The translations under genes were made by a program, and so were the position numbers. The notes under the pieces were generated by a model that saw only the letters and a list, made by a program, of their open reading frames with translations, was not told the DNA's origin and did not search any database. A stretch of 64,000 bases of DNA from Bacillota bacterium (GTDB lineage Bacteria > Bacillota > Clostridia > Lachnospirales > Lachnospiraceae). This document shows, piece by piece, positions 34,725 to 41,763 of this stretch (within the stretch, counting starts at the first letter, position 1; each line of letters starts with the position of its first letter). The stretch is from positions 133,456 through 197,455 of the forward strand of contig JAFAFU010000073.1 in NCBI GenBank assembly GCA_023423335.1, written 5' to 3'.

Positions 34725-35927
34725 TTATTTTTTTCGGCTTTCCAATATCTCAAATAAAAACGATGACATGGTTTTAACACCAAACGGCAAGCAATCTTCA
34801 TCAATATCAAATGTTGCAGTATGATTAGCGCCTTTTAAACCCCGTTTCAAATTAGCAGAACCCAAAAAGAAGAACAGTCCTGATAATTCTTTTTGAAAAC
34901 AAGCATAATCATCTCCCCCATGCATCGGCACTTCATAAATGGGAATTAATTTATCACCAATTAACTTTCTTAAAATCAATTCTGCTTCTTCACATTCGAT
35001 TTCATCGTTATATACAGGTGGCATTGATTTTACATACTCAAAAGCTACTTCTGCCTTTGATTGTATAATATAATCGTTGAGTATCTTTGACAACGATTTT
35101 CGAATAACATCTCGATATTGGTGCATAGCATACCTAAACATAACTTTTATATGAATCTCGCCAGTCTCATCATTTGCTTCTTTTTCAAGAACTTGAAAAT
35201 TCACTAAATGGTCAATATCCCTCTTACCATATGGATTAATACAGCGATTAATATCATTAAGTTTACATATTAAGAGTTCCTGTTCTGCCCATCCGTTAAA
35301 TTTTAATCGCTTAACCTTAATATTAATATTTAGTATGTCTGTGCCAAAAAGAGCAGTTCTGTAAATAAGGCTTAACTCGCCAGCTTCCATAAAGGTTTGG
35401 TTTGCGCCTAAACTGCCTTGATGCAAACCATAAATCGCTGAAGGGCGCGGATTTTCCAGTACGCCATCTTCTATCATTCTCAATGCACCTTTTGAACCCT
35501 CTTCACATGGTTGGAAGATAAACTTAACGGTTCCGCACAAATCATCCTTTATCGATGACAAGGTTTTTGCGATACCTAAAGCAATTGCTATATGCGCATC
35601 ATGCCCGCATACATGCATTACACCGTCTATTTTTGATTTATATGGCACATTGTTCAATTCTTGCATTGCACAAGCATCCATATCGGCACGCCAGGCTATT
35701 GTAGCTCCCGGTTTCGCACCGTTCAATAGCCCGACAACACCGTATCCACCAATATTTGTCTGAACACTTAATCCTAATGTTGTTAGTTTTTCGGCAACAA
35801 AACGACTGGTTATCTTTTCATTATCTGACAATTCAGGATATGTGTGAAAATGCCTACGCGTGTTTATTATATCATCCGTTATTCTCTCGACTATTTCGGA
35901 TATTTGTTTATGGATAACTCTATTCAT
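34725..35927 (-). CDS. M20 family amidohydrolase
   Basis: A 400-residue metallopeptidase-like enzyme of the M20D group (hippurate, IAA-amino-acid, N-acyl-amino-acid hydrolases). Metal ligands are in HVCGHDAHIA, the catalytic pair in IFQPCEEGSKG, a further His in YGLHQG and the last in KGANHTATFDIDED. The region between (about 190-290) is the dimerisation domain; its sequence around LKFNGWAEQELLICKL departs from the usual pattern. ATG 35927 follows TTGGAGGATGTT. It is a lone gene left of the att-like repeat at 36.1 kb. Confidence 0.85.
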   Translation of the reverse strand: MNRVIHKQISEIVERITDDIINTRRHFHTYPELSDNEKITSRFVAEKLTTLGLSVQTNIGGYGVVGLLNGAKPGATIAWRADMDACAMQELNNVPYKSKIDGVMHVCGHDAHIAIALGIAKTLSSIKDDLCGTVKFIFQPCEEGSKGALRMIEDGVLENPRPSAIYGLHQGSLGANQTFMEAGELSLIYRTALFGTDILNINIKVKRLKFNGWAEQELLICKLNDINRCINPYGKRDIDHLVNFQVLEKEANDETGEIHIKVMFRYAMHQYRDVIRKSLSKILNDYIIQSKAEVAFEYVKSMPPVYNDEIECEEAELILRKLIGDKLIPIYEVPMHGGDDYACFQKELSGLFFFLGSANLKRGLKGANHTATFDIDEDCLPFGVKTMSSFLFEILESRKK

Positions 35928-36067
35928 AACATCCTCCAATCTAAAAACAATCTATGACTACTTGATAATATTCAACTCCATGACAAATTCTGATATTTAA
36001 GTTATGAAATCATAATATCATATTTGATAAAATTAATAAACTAATGTGCACATATCAGCGCAACAAA

Positions 36068-36092
36068 AAATCCCTTGAAAATCAAGGGATTT
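36068..36092. terminator. Hairpin beside att-like repeat
   Basis: An 11-bp perfect stem (aaatcccttga / tcaagggattt) with a 3-base loop, preceded by cacatatcagcgcaac. It is nearly identical to 22749-22775. It lies 4 bp left of the tRNA-derived repeat, the same relation as the tRNA-Gly gene and its own terminator. The gap 35928-36395 holds this hairpin, the repeat and cassette leader 2. Confidence 0.75.
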
Positions 36093-36095
36093 CGT

Positions 36096-36118
36096 AAGCG
36101 TGAGACGGGATTCGAACC
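36096..36118 (+). repeat. att-like repeat (tRNA-Gly 3' end)
   Basis: gagacgggattcgaacc is identical to the T-arm and acceptor part of the tRNA-Gly gene; the whole repeat differs from it at one base (gcgtgag for gcgcgag). Same orientation, no tRNA body. It is the best-preserved extra copy and marks the left end of the 36.1-37.5 kb mini-element. Confidence 0.85.
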
Positions 36119-36159
36119 TCTCCGTTGTCCGCAAATCCAATAAATATAAGGAGAAAAGC

Positions 36160-36316
36160 ACACCGTCTACCACGTGTCTACAGTCTGTCTATAACTATTT
36201 TTATTAAAAACGTTTTATTTGTAAATATTGATGTTATTATTTATAAGTGATATGATTCAAAGGATAGAGAATATTTTGATTAATTAAGAGATAGTACACT
36301 ATTGTTATCAAAAGCG
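36160..36316 (+). repeat. Cassette leader, copy 2 (GTCTAC repeats plus promoter)
   Basis: GTCTAC at 36165 and 36176 and GTCTAT at 36187 keep the exact 11-bp period of copy 1. The promoter TTGATG (36228-36233), 17 bases, TATGAT (36251-36256) lies in the same conserved stretch. It precedes the UMP-kinase gene by about 80 more unshared bases. Confidence 0.8.
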
Positions 36317-36395
36317 AAGCAATCTACTATACACATTAAGTAAGACGAAGGAGAATTTGTAATACTAAAAATTTTTGTATCAGGGGGGCTATATT

Positions 36396-37124
36396 TTGAA
36401 TGGAAGAAGAATTCTTATTAAAGTTTCTGGAGAGGCATTAAATGGGGATGGTCTATCAATATATGATAAAACAACAATTGATAATTTCTGCTGTGAAATA
36501 AAAAAAGCAAAAGAAGAGGGCTATCAAATAGCAATAGTTATTGGAGCAGGTAATTTACTAAGAGGTCGTGATGCCGAAAATTGGGGATTAGATAGACCAG
36601 ATGCAGATGAAATGGGTATGTTATTTACGGTAGCAAATGCATTGATGCTACGAAATAAGCTAAGCAAATTTGGAATAACCACCAATGTCATGACACCGAT
36701 GCTATTAGGAGGAATTACAATAATTTATAACAGAAAAGAAGCTATAAAGATGTTAGAGGAAAATACTGTTGTAATATTTGGAGGTGGAATAGGCAATCCC
36801 TTTGTATCAACTGACTATCCAGCAGTTCAAAAAGCGATTGAAATTGAAGCAGATATGTTGCTAATGGCAAAGAACATAGATGGTGTGTATGATTTAAATC
36901 CACGTACTAATGAATATGCAAAACGGTATCAACAGGTTAGTTATGATACGTGCGTAAAAAGTAAGATTAAAGTATGCGATACATCGGCATTTATATTAGC
37001 AGAAGAATTTGGTGTTACAATGTATCTTTATGATGGAAAAGAAAAAAGAGTAATTTTAAATATTATTGAAGGTAAGAATGTAGGTACAATAATTAAGAAG
37101 GACTGCACAGATGTATTTTATTAA
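36396..37124 (+). CDS. UMP kinase-like protein (cassette cargo)
   Basis: A 242-residue amino-acid-kinase-fold protein like bacterial UMP kinase PyrH, which makes UDP from UMP and ATP. Motifs are ILIKVSGEALNGDG, AIVIGAGNLLRGRD, DEMGMLFTVANALML, TVVIFGGGIGNPFVSTD and MAKNIDGVYDLNP. The TTG at 36396 follows AGGGGGGCTATAT at good spacing; the earlier in-frame TTG at 36375 is before this site. The housekeeping pyrH normally sits with frr and tsf, which is not the case here. This copy has its own leader, trailer, adjacent integrase remnant and flanking att-like repeats, so it is probably an acquired second copy. Confidence 0.85.
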   Translation: MNGRRILIKVSGEALNGDGLSIYDKTTIDNFCCEIKKAKEEGYQIAIVIGAGNLLRGRDAENWGLDRPDADEMGMLFTVANALMLRNKLSKFGITTNVMTPMLLGGITIIYNRKEAIKMLEENTVVIFGGGIGNPFVSTDYPAVQKAIEIEADMLLMAKNIDGVYDLNPRTNEYAKRYQQVSYDTCVKSKIKVCDTSAFILAEEFGVTMYLYDGKEKRVILNIIEGKNVGTIIKKDCTDVFY

Positions 37125-37144
37125 TTATGAATATTAACTTTACT

Positions 37145-37219
37145 TCACAATCTTACAAAATAATGTAGTAATTAAAAAGCCACAAATATACTTTGATTTT
37201 TTGGGCATTTTAAGGTGAA
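37145..37219 (+). repeat. Cassette trailer, copy 2 (terminator)
   Basis: Matches 33204-33277: tcacaat, aatgtagtaattaaaaagcc and ttttaaggtgaa are shared. The hairpin arms are less perfect than in copy 1 (gggcatttt against aaaaagcca). Its right end, AAGGTGAAGTAAG, could act as ribosome site for the integrase remnant that follows. Confidence 0.7.
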
Positions 37220-37224
37220 GTAAG

Positions 37225-37431
37225 ATGAAATGCGAAGATGTAAAGAGCATCATCTTTAAATATGTATTCATTTATTACAATCAGACGAGAGTCTATACAT
37301 CAAATCCTGGAGGGGATCCTCCTTGTATAAGGGAATTACTTGGGCATAGCAATTTGAATACTACCTTGGGATATATCTATAATCCATTAACGGAAAAAGA
37401 AACCTATGACCTCATAACAAAGGCTTTGTAA
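37225..37431 (+). pseudogene. Tyrosine integrase remnant, C-terminal fragment
   Basis: A 68-codon frame. Its second half (GDPPCIRELLGHSNLNTTLG, then YIYNPLTEKETYDLI) is the end of a tyrosine recombinase with the LGHSN box and the nucleophile Tyr in GYIY. The first 30 residues do not fit, so most of the enzyme has been deleted. GTCTAC (37435) and GTATAC (37445) follow the stop at once. It is a different lineage from the remnants at 30.2 and 34.4 kb. Confidence 0.75.
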
Positions 37432-37473
37432 ACTGTCTACAAATGTATACAGGCTATGGACACATAAAAAATC

Positions 37474-37526
37474 GGGAAGCCTTGAAAAATCAAGACCTCC
37501 CAACTATTTCATTAAGCGCGAGACGG
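37474..37526 (+). repeat. Hairpin and truncated att-like repeat
   Basis: An imperfect hairpin (gggaagccttg / caagacctccc) is followed at 37514-37526 by aagcgcgagacgg, identical to the tRNA-Gly 3' end for 13 bases and then diverging. The order hairpin-then-repeat matches the other copies. A further perfect 14-bp stem (gtaagaataagaat / attcttattcttac) lies at 37597-37642. Confidence 0.65.
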
Positions 37527-37688
37527 CTTCTCATCACGCGCCTCCTCGCAGTGGCATTTGACTCGCAGAACTAAATCCATGCTCGTCAAAGCCACAGTAA
37601 GAATAAGAATCTCGGCATGAGGGCCTCCATTCTTATTCTTACAAGCCTCAGTCTGTGAGAGTACGAATCTGATCTGGACACAGAAAAA

Positions 37689-37721
37689 GAAAAGAATCTA
37701 TGCTTTGCATAGATTCTTTTC
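37689..37721 (-). terminator. Terminator of tRNA-Gly
   Basis: A perfect 15-bp stem (gaaaagaatctatgc / gcatagattcttttc) with loop ttt, followed on the minus strand by TTTTT. It starts 7 bp after the tRNA 3' end. Confidence 0.9.
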
Positions 37722-37727
37722 TTTTTA

Positions 37728-37799
37728 AGCGCGAGACGGGATTCGAACCCGCGACCCTCGCCTTGGCAAGGCGATACTCCACCACTGAGCCACTCGCGC
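37728..37799 (-). tRNA. tRNA-Gly (anticodon GCC)
   Basis: 72 bases on the minus strand. The 7-bp acceptor stem is GCGCGAG/CTCGCGC with discriminator T, the D-arm begins GGCTCAGTGGTGGAG, the anticodon stem TCGCC/GGCGA encloses loop TTGCCAA (anticodon GCC), and the T-arm is GCGGGTTCGAATCCCGT. CCA is not encoded. Its 3' end faces the accessory region and is the source of all the att-like repeats at 20.8-37.5 kb. Confidence 0.95.
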
Positions 37800-37932
37800 A
37801 TATTATGCTGTGCCTTTTTTATGTTCCGGTTCTCGTGAGCACATGACATAATATAATATAGATTTGGGTGTTTGTCAATAGCTTGGAATTAAGTTTTTCA
37901 GTTTTCCTCATTATTTATATTGTTTGTATAAT

Positions 37933-38700
37933 TCAGCTAATTAGGATAGTCAATACATACTCATTGTTATGGAAAGACTTGCTCCTGATGACATCTGATT
38001 TGGTAAGGGAGATGTCGATCCAGAGCTCCTCGGCAGCAAGCAGGAGATTAGCCATCATGATGCCCATATCAACCATTTTAAATTTATCCAGGGCTTTTGC
38101 GATAAAGACATTCTTCTTGGTAAAGACGTGAATCCGGTTTTTATAGACTACGAGGCGCCAGGGCTGGATGTTATAGCTGGAGGGGGCCAGTCTTGCAGCG
38201 GTAAGGATTTGTTTGATGTCGGGAGTTACCGCTTCCTTGTAGACAACGATATCTTCCTCAGGCAGGCGTTTTGCACTGCCGAATTCACGGTAAAGGGGCT
38301 TATCCGTTTTACCGAAGGCGAGGGCAGTGATATACTCGTATTTCATAAGGGATTTAAGCCCGTGTCCGGGGCTTGCATAACCGACAAAGCAGGCACCGAG
38401 ACCCTTCGATTCAATGTAAAGATTCAACTGCTGCATCAGATAACCGGCATTCAGCAGGTAATCCTCCTTCACCTCGGAGGAGATGCAGATATAATAGGGG
38501 GCGCTTACGGCAAAAGGGCCGCGGAAGCCTTGATTCTTCTCAATATTGCTCACCAGTTTGAATTCCACTGCAATACCTTCCATCAGCATGGGGATACTAT
38601 TCGCAAATTCCAGGATATCTGCAATGATTTCCCACTCAACCTTCTCCTGGAGAAAGCTGCGGATGGATTTTCTGGAGAATATAACATCAAACATATTCAT
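37933..38700 (-). CDS. Nitroreductase family protein
   Basis: A 255-residue protein of the nitroreductase fold, more like the TM1586-type group than the 187-residue enzyme at 21.7 kb. It opens with MFDVIFSRKSIRSFLQEKVE (flavin-binding Arg-Ser) and has LTAARLAPSSYNIQPWRLVV near residue 165, the second flavin-contact motif, followed by VDMGIMMANLLLAAEELW. AAGGAAGAAGGTTATCGA precedes the ATG. It follows the AraC gene by 17 bp on the same strand, so they form an operon. The substrate is unknown. Confidence 0.82.
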   Translation of the reverse strand: MNMFDVIFSRKSIRSFLQEKVEWEIIADILEFANSIPMLMEGIAVEFKLVSNIEKNQGFRGPFAVSAPYYICISSEVKEDYLLNAGYLMQQLNLYIESKGLGACFVGYASPGHGLKSLMKYEYITALAFGKTDKPLYREFGSAKRLPEEDIVVYKEAVTPDIKQILTAARLAPSSYNIQPWRLVVYKNRIHVFTKKNVFIAKALDKFKMVDMGIMMANLLLAAEELWIDISLTKSDVIRSKSFHNNEYVLTILIS

Positions 38701-38717
38701 TTCGATAACCTTCTTCC

Positions 38718-39587
38718 TTACTGGTTGGATACATTTTTATGATGGGCTCGTTTCTTGTAATATAACGGTGAGATACCATAATACTTCTTGAACAGCTTAC
38801 TGAAATGGTAAACATCATCATAGCCGACCTGATTGGCAATGCTCTTGATGCTTCCGCTATTCCTGTTTAAGAGGATATCCTTCGCTTTCTCAAGCCGGAT
38901 CTTAATCAGGTAATTGATCGGTGATTCACCGGTCTCTTCTTTAAATATCTTGGAAATGTACACCGGACTCAGAAACATATTATGTGCAATTTGTTCCAAA
39001 GATATCTTCTGGTCGTAATTTTCATTCAAGTAATTTATGATTCTGTTAACAGCGTAGCTCTTGTTATAGGATTCAAAATTACAGCCCGTCTGGGAGATAC
39101 CCCTCTCATCCACGATTTCACGCATCACCAGTAAAAGCATCTGCATCAGGTGGGCTTTAATCATAAAATACCGACCCACATGGTTGCTCTCCTTCTCGGC
39201 GATCATGGAATAGCAGTGCATGGATAACTCCTGCTTCAGTTCGGCGGTGGTATGTATAATGCAGCCGCCATCCCTAAGAGTGATGGAGTTAGGAGTCATA
39301 TTCTTAAAATGGAAATCCGAAAATCCGGAGATAAATTCAATGGTCGGTTCCTTGGGATTGGTTACGACATGGGTATGCTTCACATGGGGATTACAGATGA
39401 TCAAATCACCGGCTTCAACCTCATATTCATTGCCATCCACCAGATAGGCACCCTTTCCGGACAGTATATATGCCAGCTCGGGAAAATCATGGTCGTGATA
39501 AACCCCTTCGTTAGTCATTTTAACTTTTGACACATAGAATACGGTGGGATTAAAATCATTATAGGTTAAATCATAATCAAAGGCCAT
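38718..39587 (-). CDS. AraC family transcriptional regulator
   Basis: A 289-residue regulator with an N-terminal cupin-type sensing domain (YHDHDFPELAYILSGKGAYL, GDLIICNPHVKHTH; residues about 20-100) and two C-terminal HTH units (ISLEQIAHNMFLSPVYISKI, GSIKSIANQVGYDDVYHFSK) with the AraC signature YYGISPLYYKK. ATG 39587 follows AGAGGTGAGCGAT; a GTG three codons upstream is less well placed. It is divergent from the ABC exporter pair and operonic with the nitroreductase. Cupin-type AraC proteins of this class usually sense sugars or small metabolites. Confidence 0.9.
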   Translation of the reverse strand: MAFDYDLTYNDFNPTVFYVSKVKMTNEGVYHDHDFPELAYILSGKGAYLVDGNEYEVEAGDLIICNPHVKHTHVVTNPKEPTIEFISGFSDFHFKNMTPNSITLRDGGCIIHTTAELKQELSMHCYSMIAEKESNHVGRYFMIKAHLMQMLLLVMREIVDERGISQTGCNFESYNKSYAVNRIINYLNENYDQKISLEQIAHNMFLSPVYISKIFKEETGESPINYLIKIRLEKAKDILLNRNSGSIKSIANQVGYDDVYHFSKLFKKYYGISPLYYKKRAHHKNVSNQ

Positions 39588-39831
39588 ATCGCTCACCTCT
39601 TTATTCGTAGTAACAAGTCATTCATCCTGCTTCATGTAACATAATAAGTTTATTATAACATTAGTAAAATATTTCGCAAACGAATTTTCGAAAAATTTTT
39701 AAATCTAATATAATAAATTACATTTTAAGAGTAATAATATACATTTTGCATTATCGACAAAAAAGCTATAATATTATAATGCTTTGCTAAAGTACAAATA
39801 AAATTAATATGCCAATGAGGAGGAAACTTTT

Positions 39832-41664
39832 GTGACAGCGATGCAATGGTTTTATTCATTTCTTAAAAAATATCGTGCTAAACTAACCTTCGCGATGGTA
39901 CTGGTCACAATCACCTGTGTCATTGCTATCGTAAACCCTCAAATCTCCGGTATCGTTGTAGATGAGGTAATCCGGGGGAATAATCGCAAAATACTGCCGA
40001 TGATGGTCATTATCATGATAGTGACAACACTTCTCAGAGCAGTCCTTAAGTATTGGTTCCTGTTGATTTTTGAAACATCTTCCCAGGGAATGCTCTATAC
40101 CTTAAGGGATTATGTTTACCGAAGGCTGTTGCAGCAGGATTTTAGTTTTTATAACAAGAACCGGACCGGCGATCTGATGAGCAGACAGACCGGTGACATG
40201 GATGCGATCCGGCACTTTGTGGCTTTCGTAATATATTCCGTGTATGAGAATTTATTATTGTTCCTCATTGCCTTAATCATGATTTTTGTGGTGGACTTCC
40301 GTCTTGCGCTCTGTATGATCGCCGTGCTCCCCATCACCGCCCTGTGCACGGCAAAGCAGCTGAAATCGGTGAAGCCGGCTTTCCATAAAATCCGGCAGCA
40401 GTTCTCCAGCCTGAATACCTTTGTGCAGGAGAATGTCAGCGGTAACCGTGTCGTCAAGGCTTTTGCCAAGGAAGACTATGAGATAGCCAAGTTTAATAAA
40501 GAAAATGATGCCTTCCGGCAGGCAGAGCTGGATGCGGCAGAGATCTGGAAGAAATATGTCCCGATCTTCGAATTCCTTGCCAATGCCCTTACCATCATCC
40601 TGTATCTGGTAGGCGGTATCATGGTAGTATACGGCTATATGAGCATGGGGAAACTGGTTACGGTAAGCGGTTATCTCTGGATGTTAAATATGCCCCTCAG
40701 AATGGCGGGCTGGCTGGCCAATGATTATCAGAGATTTGTCACCTCCGTTGAGAAGATATACTCCACAGTTGTGGTGGAACCCACCATCAAGGAGCCGGAG
40801 AACGCCAAGGTTAAGCAGCGGTTCCAGGGAAATATCGAATTCATCCATGTGCATTACCGCGCAGATGATGAGATTATCCTCAGAGATATCAATTTTCAGG
40901 TGAAACCGGGTCAGACCGTGGGAATCATCGGTGCAACCGGTTCCGGCAAGTCAACACTGATGAACCTTCTCTGCCGCTTCTATGATGTGACAGAAGGTGA
41001 GATCAGGATTGACGGGATCAATATCAAGGAACTGGATCTATTCTCCCTGCGGGACAATATCGGTATGGCGATGCAGGATGTATTCCTGTTTTCCGATACG
41101 GTCGAAGGGAATATCGCTTATGGAAGACCTGACTGCAGTTTTGAAGAAGTGGAAGCGGCAGCTAAGATCGCCAATGCCCATCAGTTTATTCTTCAGATGC
41201 CGGACGGTTATGACACAATAGTCGGCGAACGGGGTGTGGGCTTATCCGGCGGACAGAAGCAGAGAATATCCCTGGCCAGAGCGCTGCTTAAGAACCCCTC
41301 AATCATCATCCTGGACGATACCACTTCGGCTGTGGATATGGAAACGGAGACCCAGATACAGAATGAACTGGAAAATATCAATAAGAATCATACGGTGTTC
41401 ATCATCGCCCACAGAATCTCCTCAATTAAGGATGCGGACCAGATTCTCGTCGTGGAAGAGGGCCGGATATTGGAAGCAGGCAATCATGACGAGCTGCTTA
41501 AAAAGAGGGGCTATTATGCCACCGTATTCCATCATCAGTACGGAGACTTTGATCAGATCAGTGAGCTGAATAAAATGAACCATAAAAATGAGAAAACGGA
41601 TATGGCGGACAGAATGGAAAAGAAGCTGGTACAGGAAGGATTAGCTGAGAAAACCTTCGGCTAG
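39832..41664 (+). CDS. ABC exporter half-transporter, degenerate-site subunit
   Basis: A 610-residue fusion of a six-helix exporter domain (residues about 15-320) and an ATPase. Walker A is GATGSGKST and the signature is LSGGQKQRISLARA. Walker B reads IIILDDTTSAVD, where the catalytic Glu is Asp; the H-loop His (FIIAHRIS) is present. Heterodimeric exporters such as BmrCD, LmrCD and TM287/288 have exactly this substitution in one subunit. The GTG at 39832 follows GAGGAGGAAACTTTT. A highly charged tail of about 40 residues follows the ATPase. The partner gene begins 100 bp downstream. Confidence 0.92.
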   Translation: MTAMQWFYSFLKKYRAKLTFAMVLVTITCVIAIVNPQISGIVVDEVIRGNNRKILPMMVIIMIVTTLLRAVLKYWFLLIFETSSQGMLYTLRDYVYRRLLQQDFSFYNKNRTGDLMSRQTGDMDAIRHFVAFVIYSVYENLLLFLIALIMIFVVDFRLALCMIAVLPITALCTAKQLKSVKPAFHKIRQQFSSLNTFVQENVSGNRVVKAFAKEDYEIAKFNKENDAFRQAELDAAEIWKKYVPIFEFLANALTIILYLVGGIMVVYGYMSMGKLVTVSGYLWMLNMPLRMAGWLANDYQRFVTSVEKIYSTVVVEPTIKEPENAKVKQRFQGNIEFIHVHYRADDEIILRDINFQVKPGQTVGIIGATGSGKSTLMNLLCRFYDVTEGEIRIDGINIKELDLFSLRDNIGMAMQDVFLFSDTVEGNIAYGRPDCSFEEVEAAAKIANAHQFILQMPDGYDTIVGERGVGLSGGQKQRISLARALLKNPSIIILDDTTSAVDMETETQIQNELENINKNHTVFIIAHRISSIKDADQILVVEEGRILEAGNHDELLKKRGYYATVFHHQYGDFDQISELNKMNHKNEKTDMADRMEKKLVQEGLAEKTFG

Positions 41665-41763
41665 GCAAAAGTATTCATTTCTTTTACATAGTATGTATGC
41701 CGCCTTGCGGCAAATTTATGCCGACGCCGGGATTTGCGGTGTTTTGGCCGAATGGAGGTAATT

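Noticed and set aside
37586..37849. 87-codon minus-strand frame
   Set aside because: It covers the tRNA-Gly gene and its terminator, so it is not a protein gene.
38128..38742. 204-codon plus-strand frame
   Set aside because: Antisense to the nitroreductase gene, which has clear family motifs.
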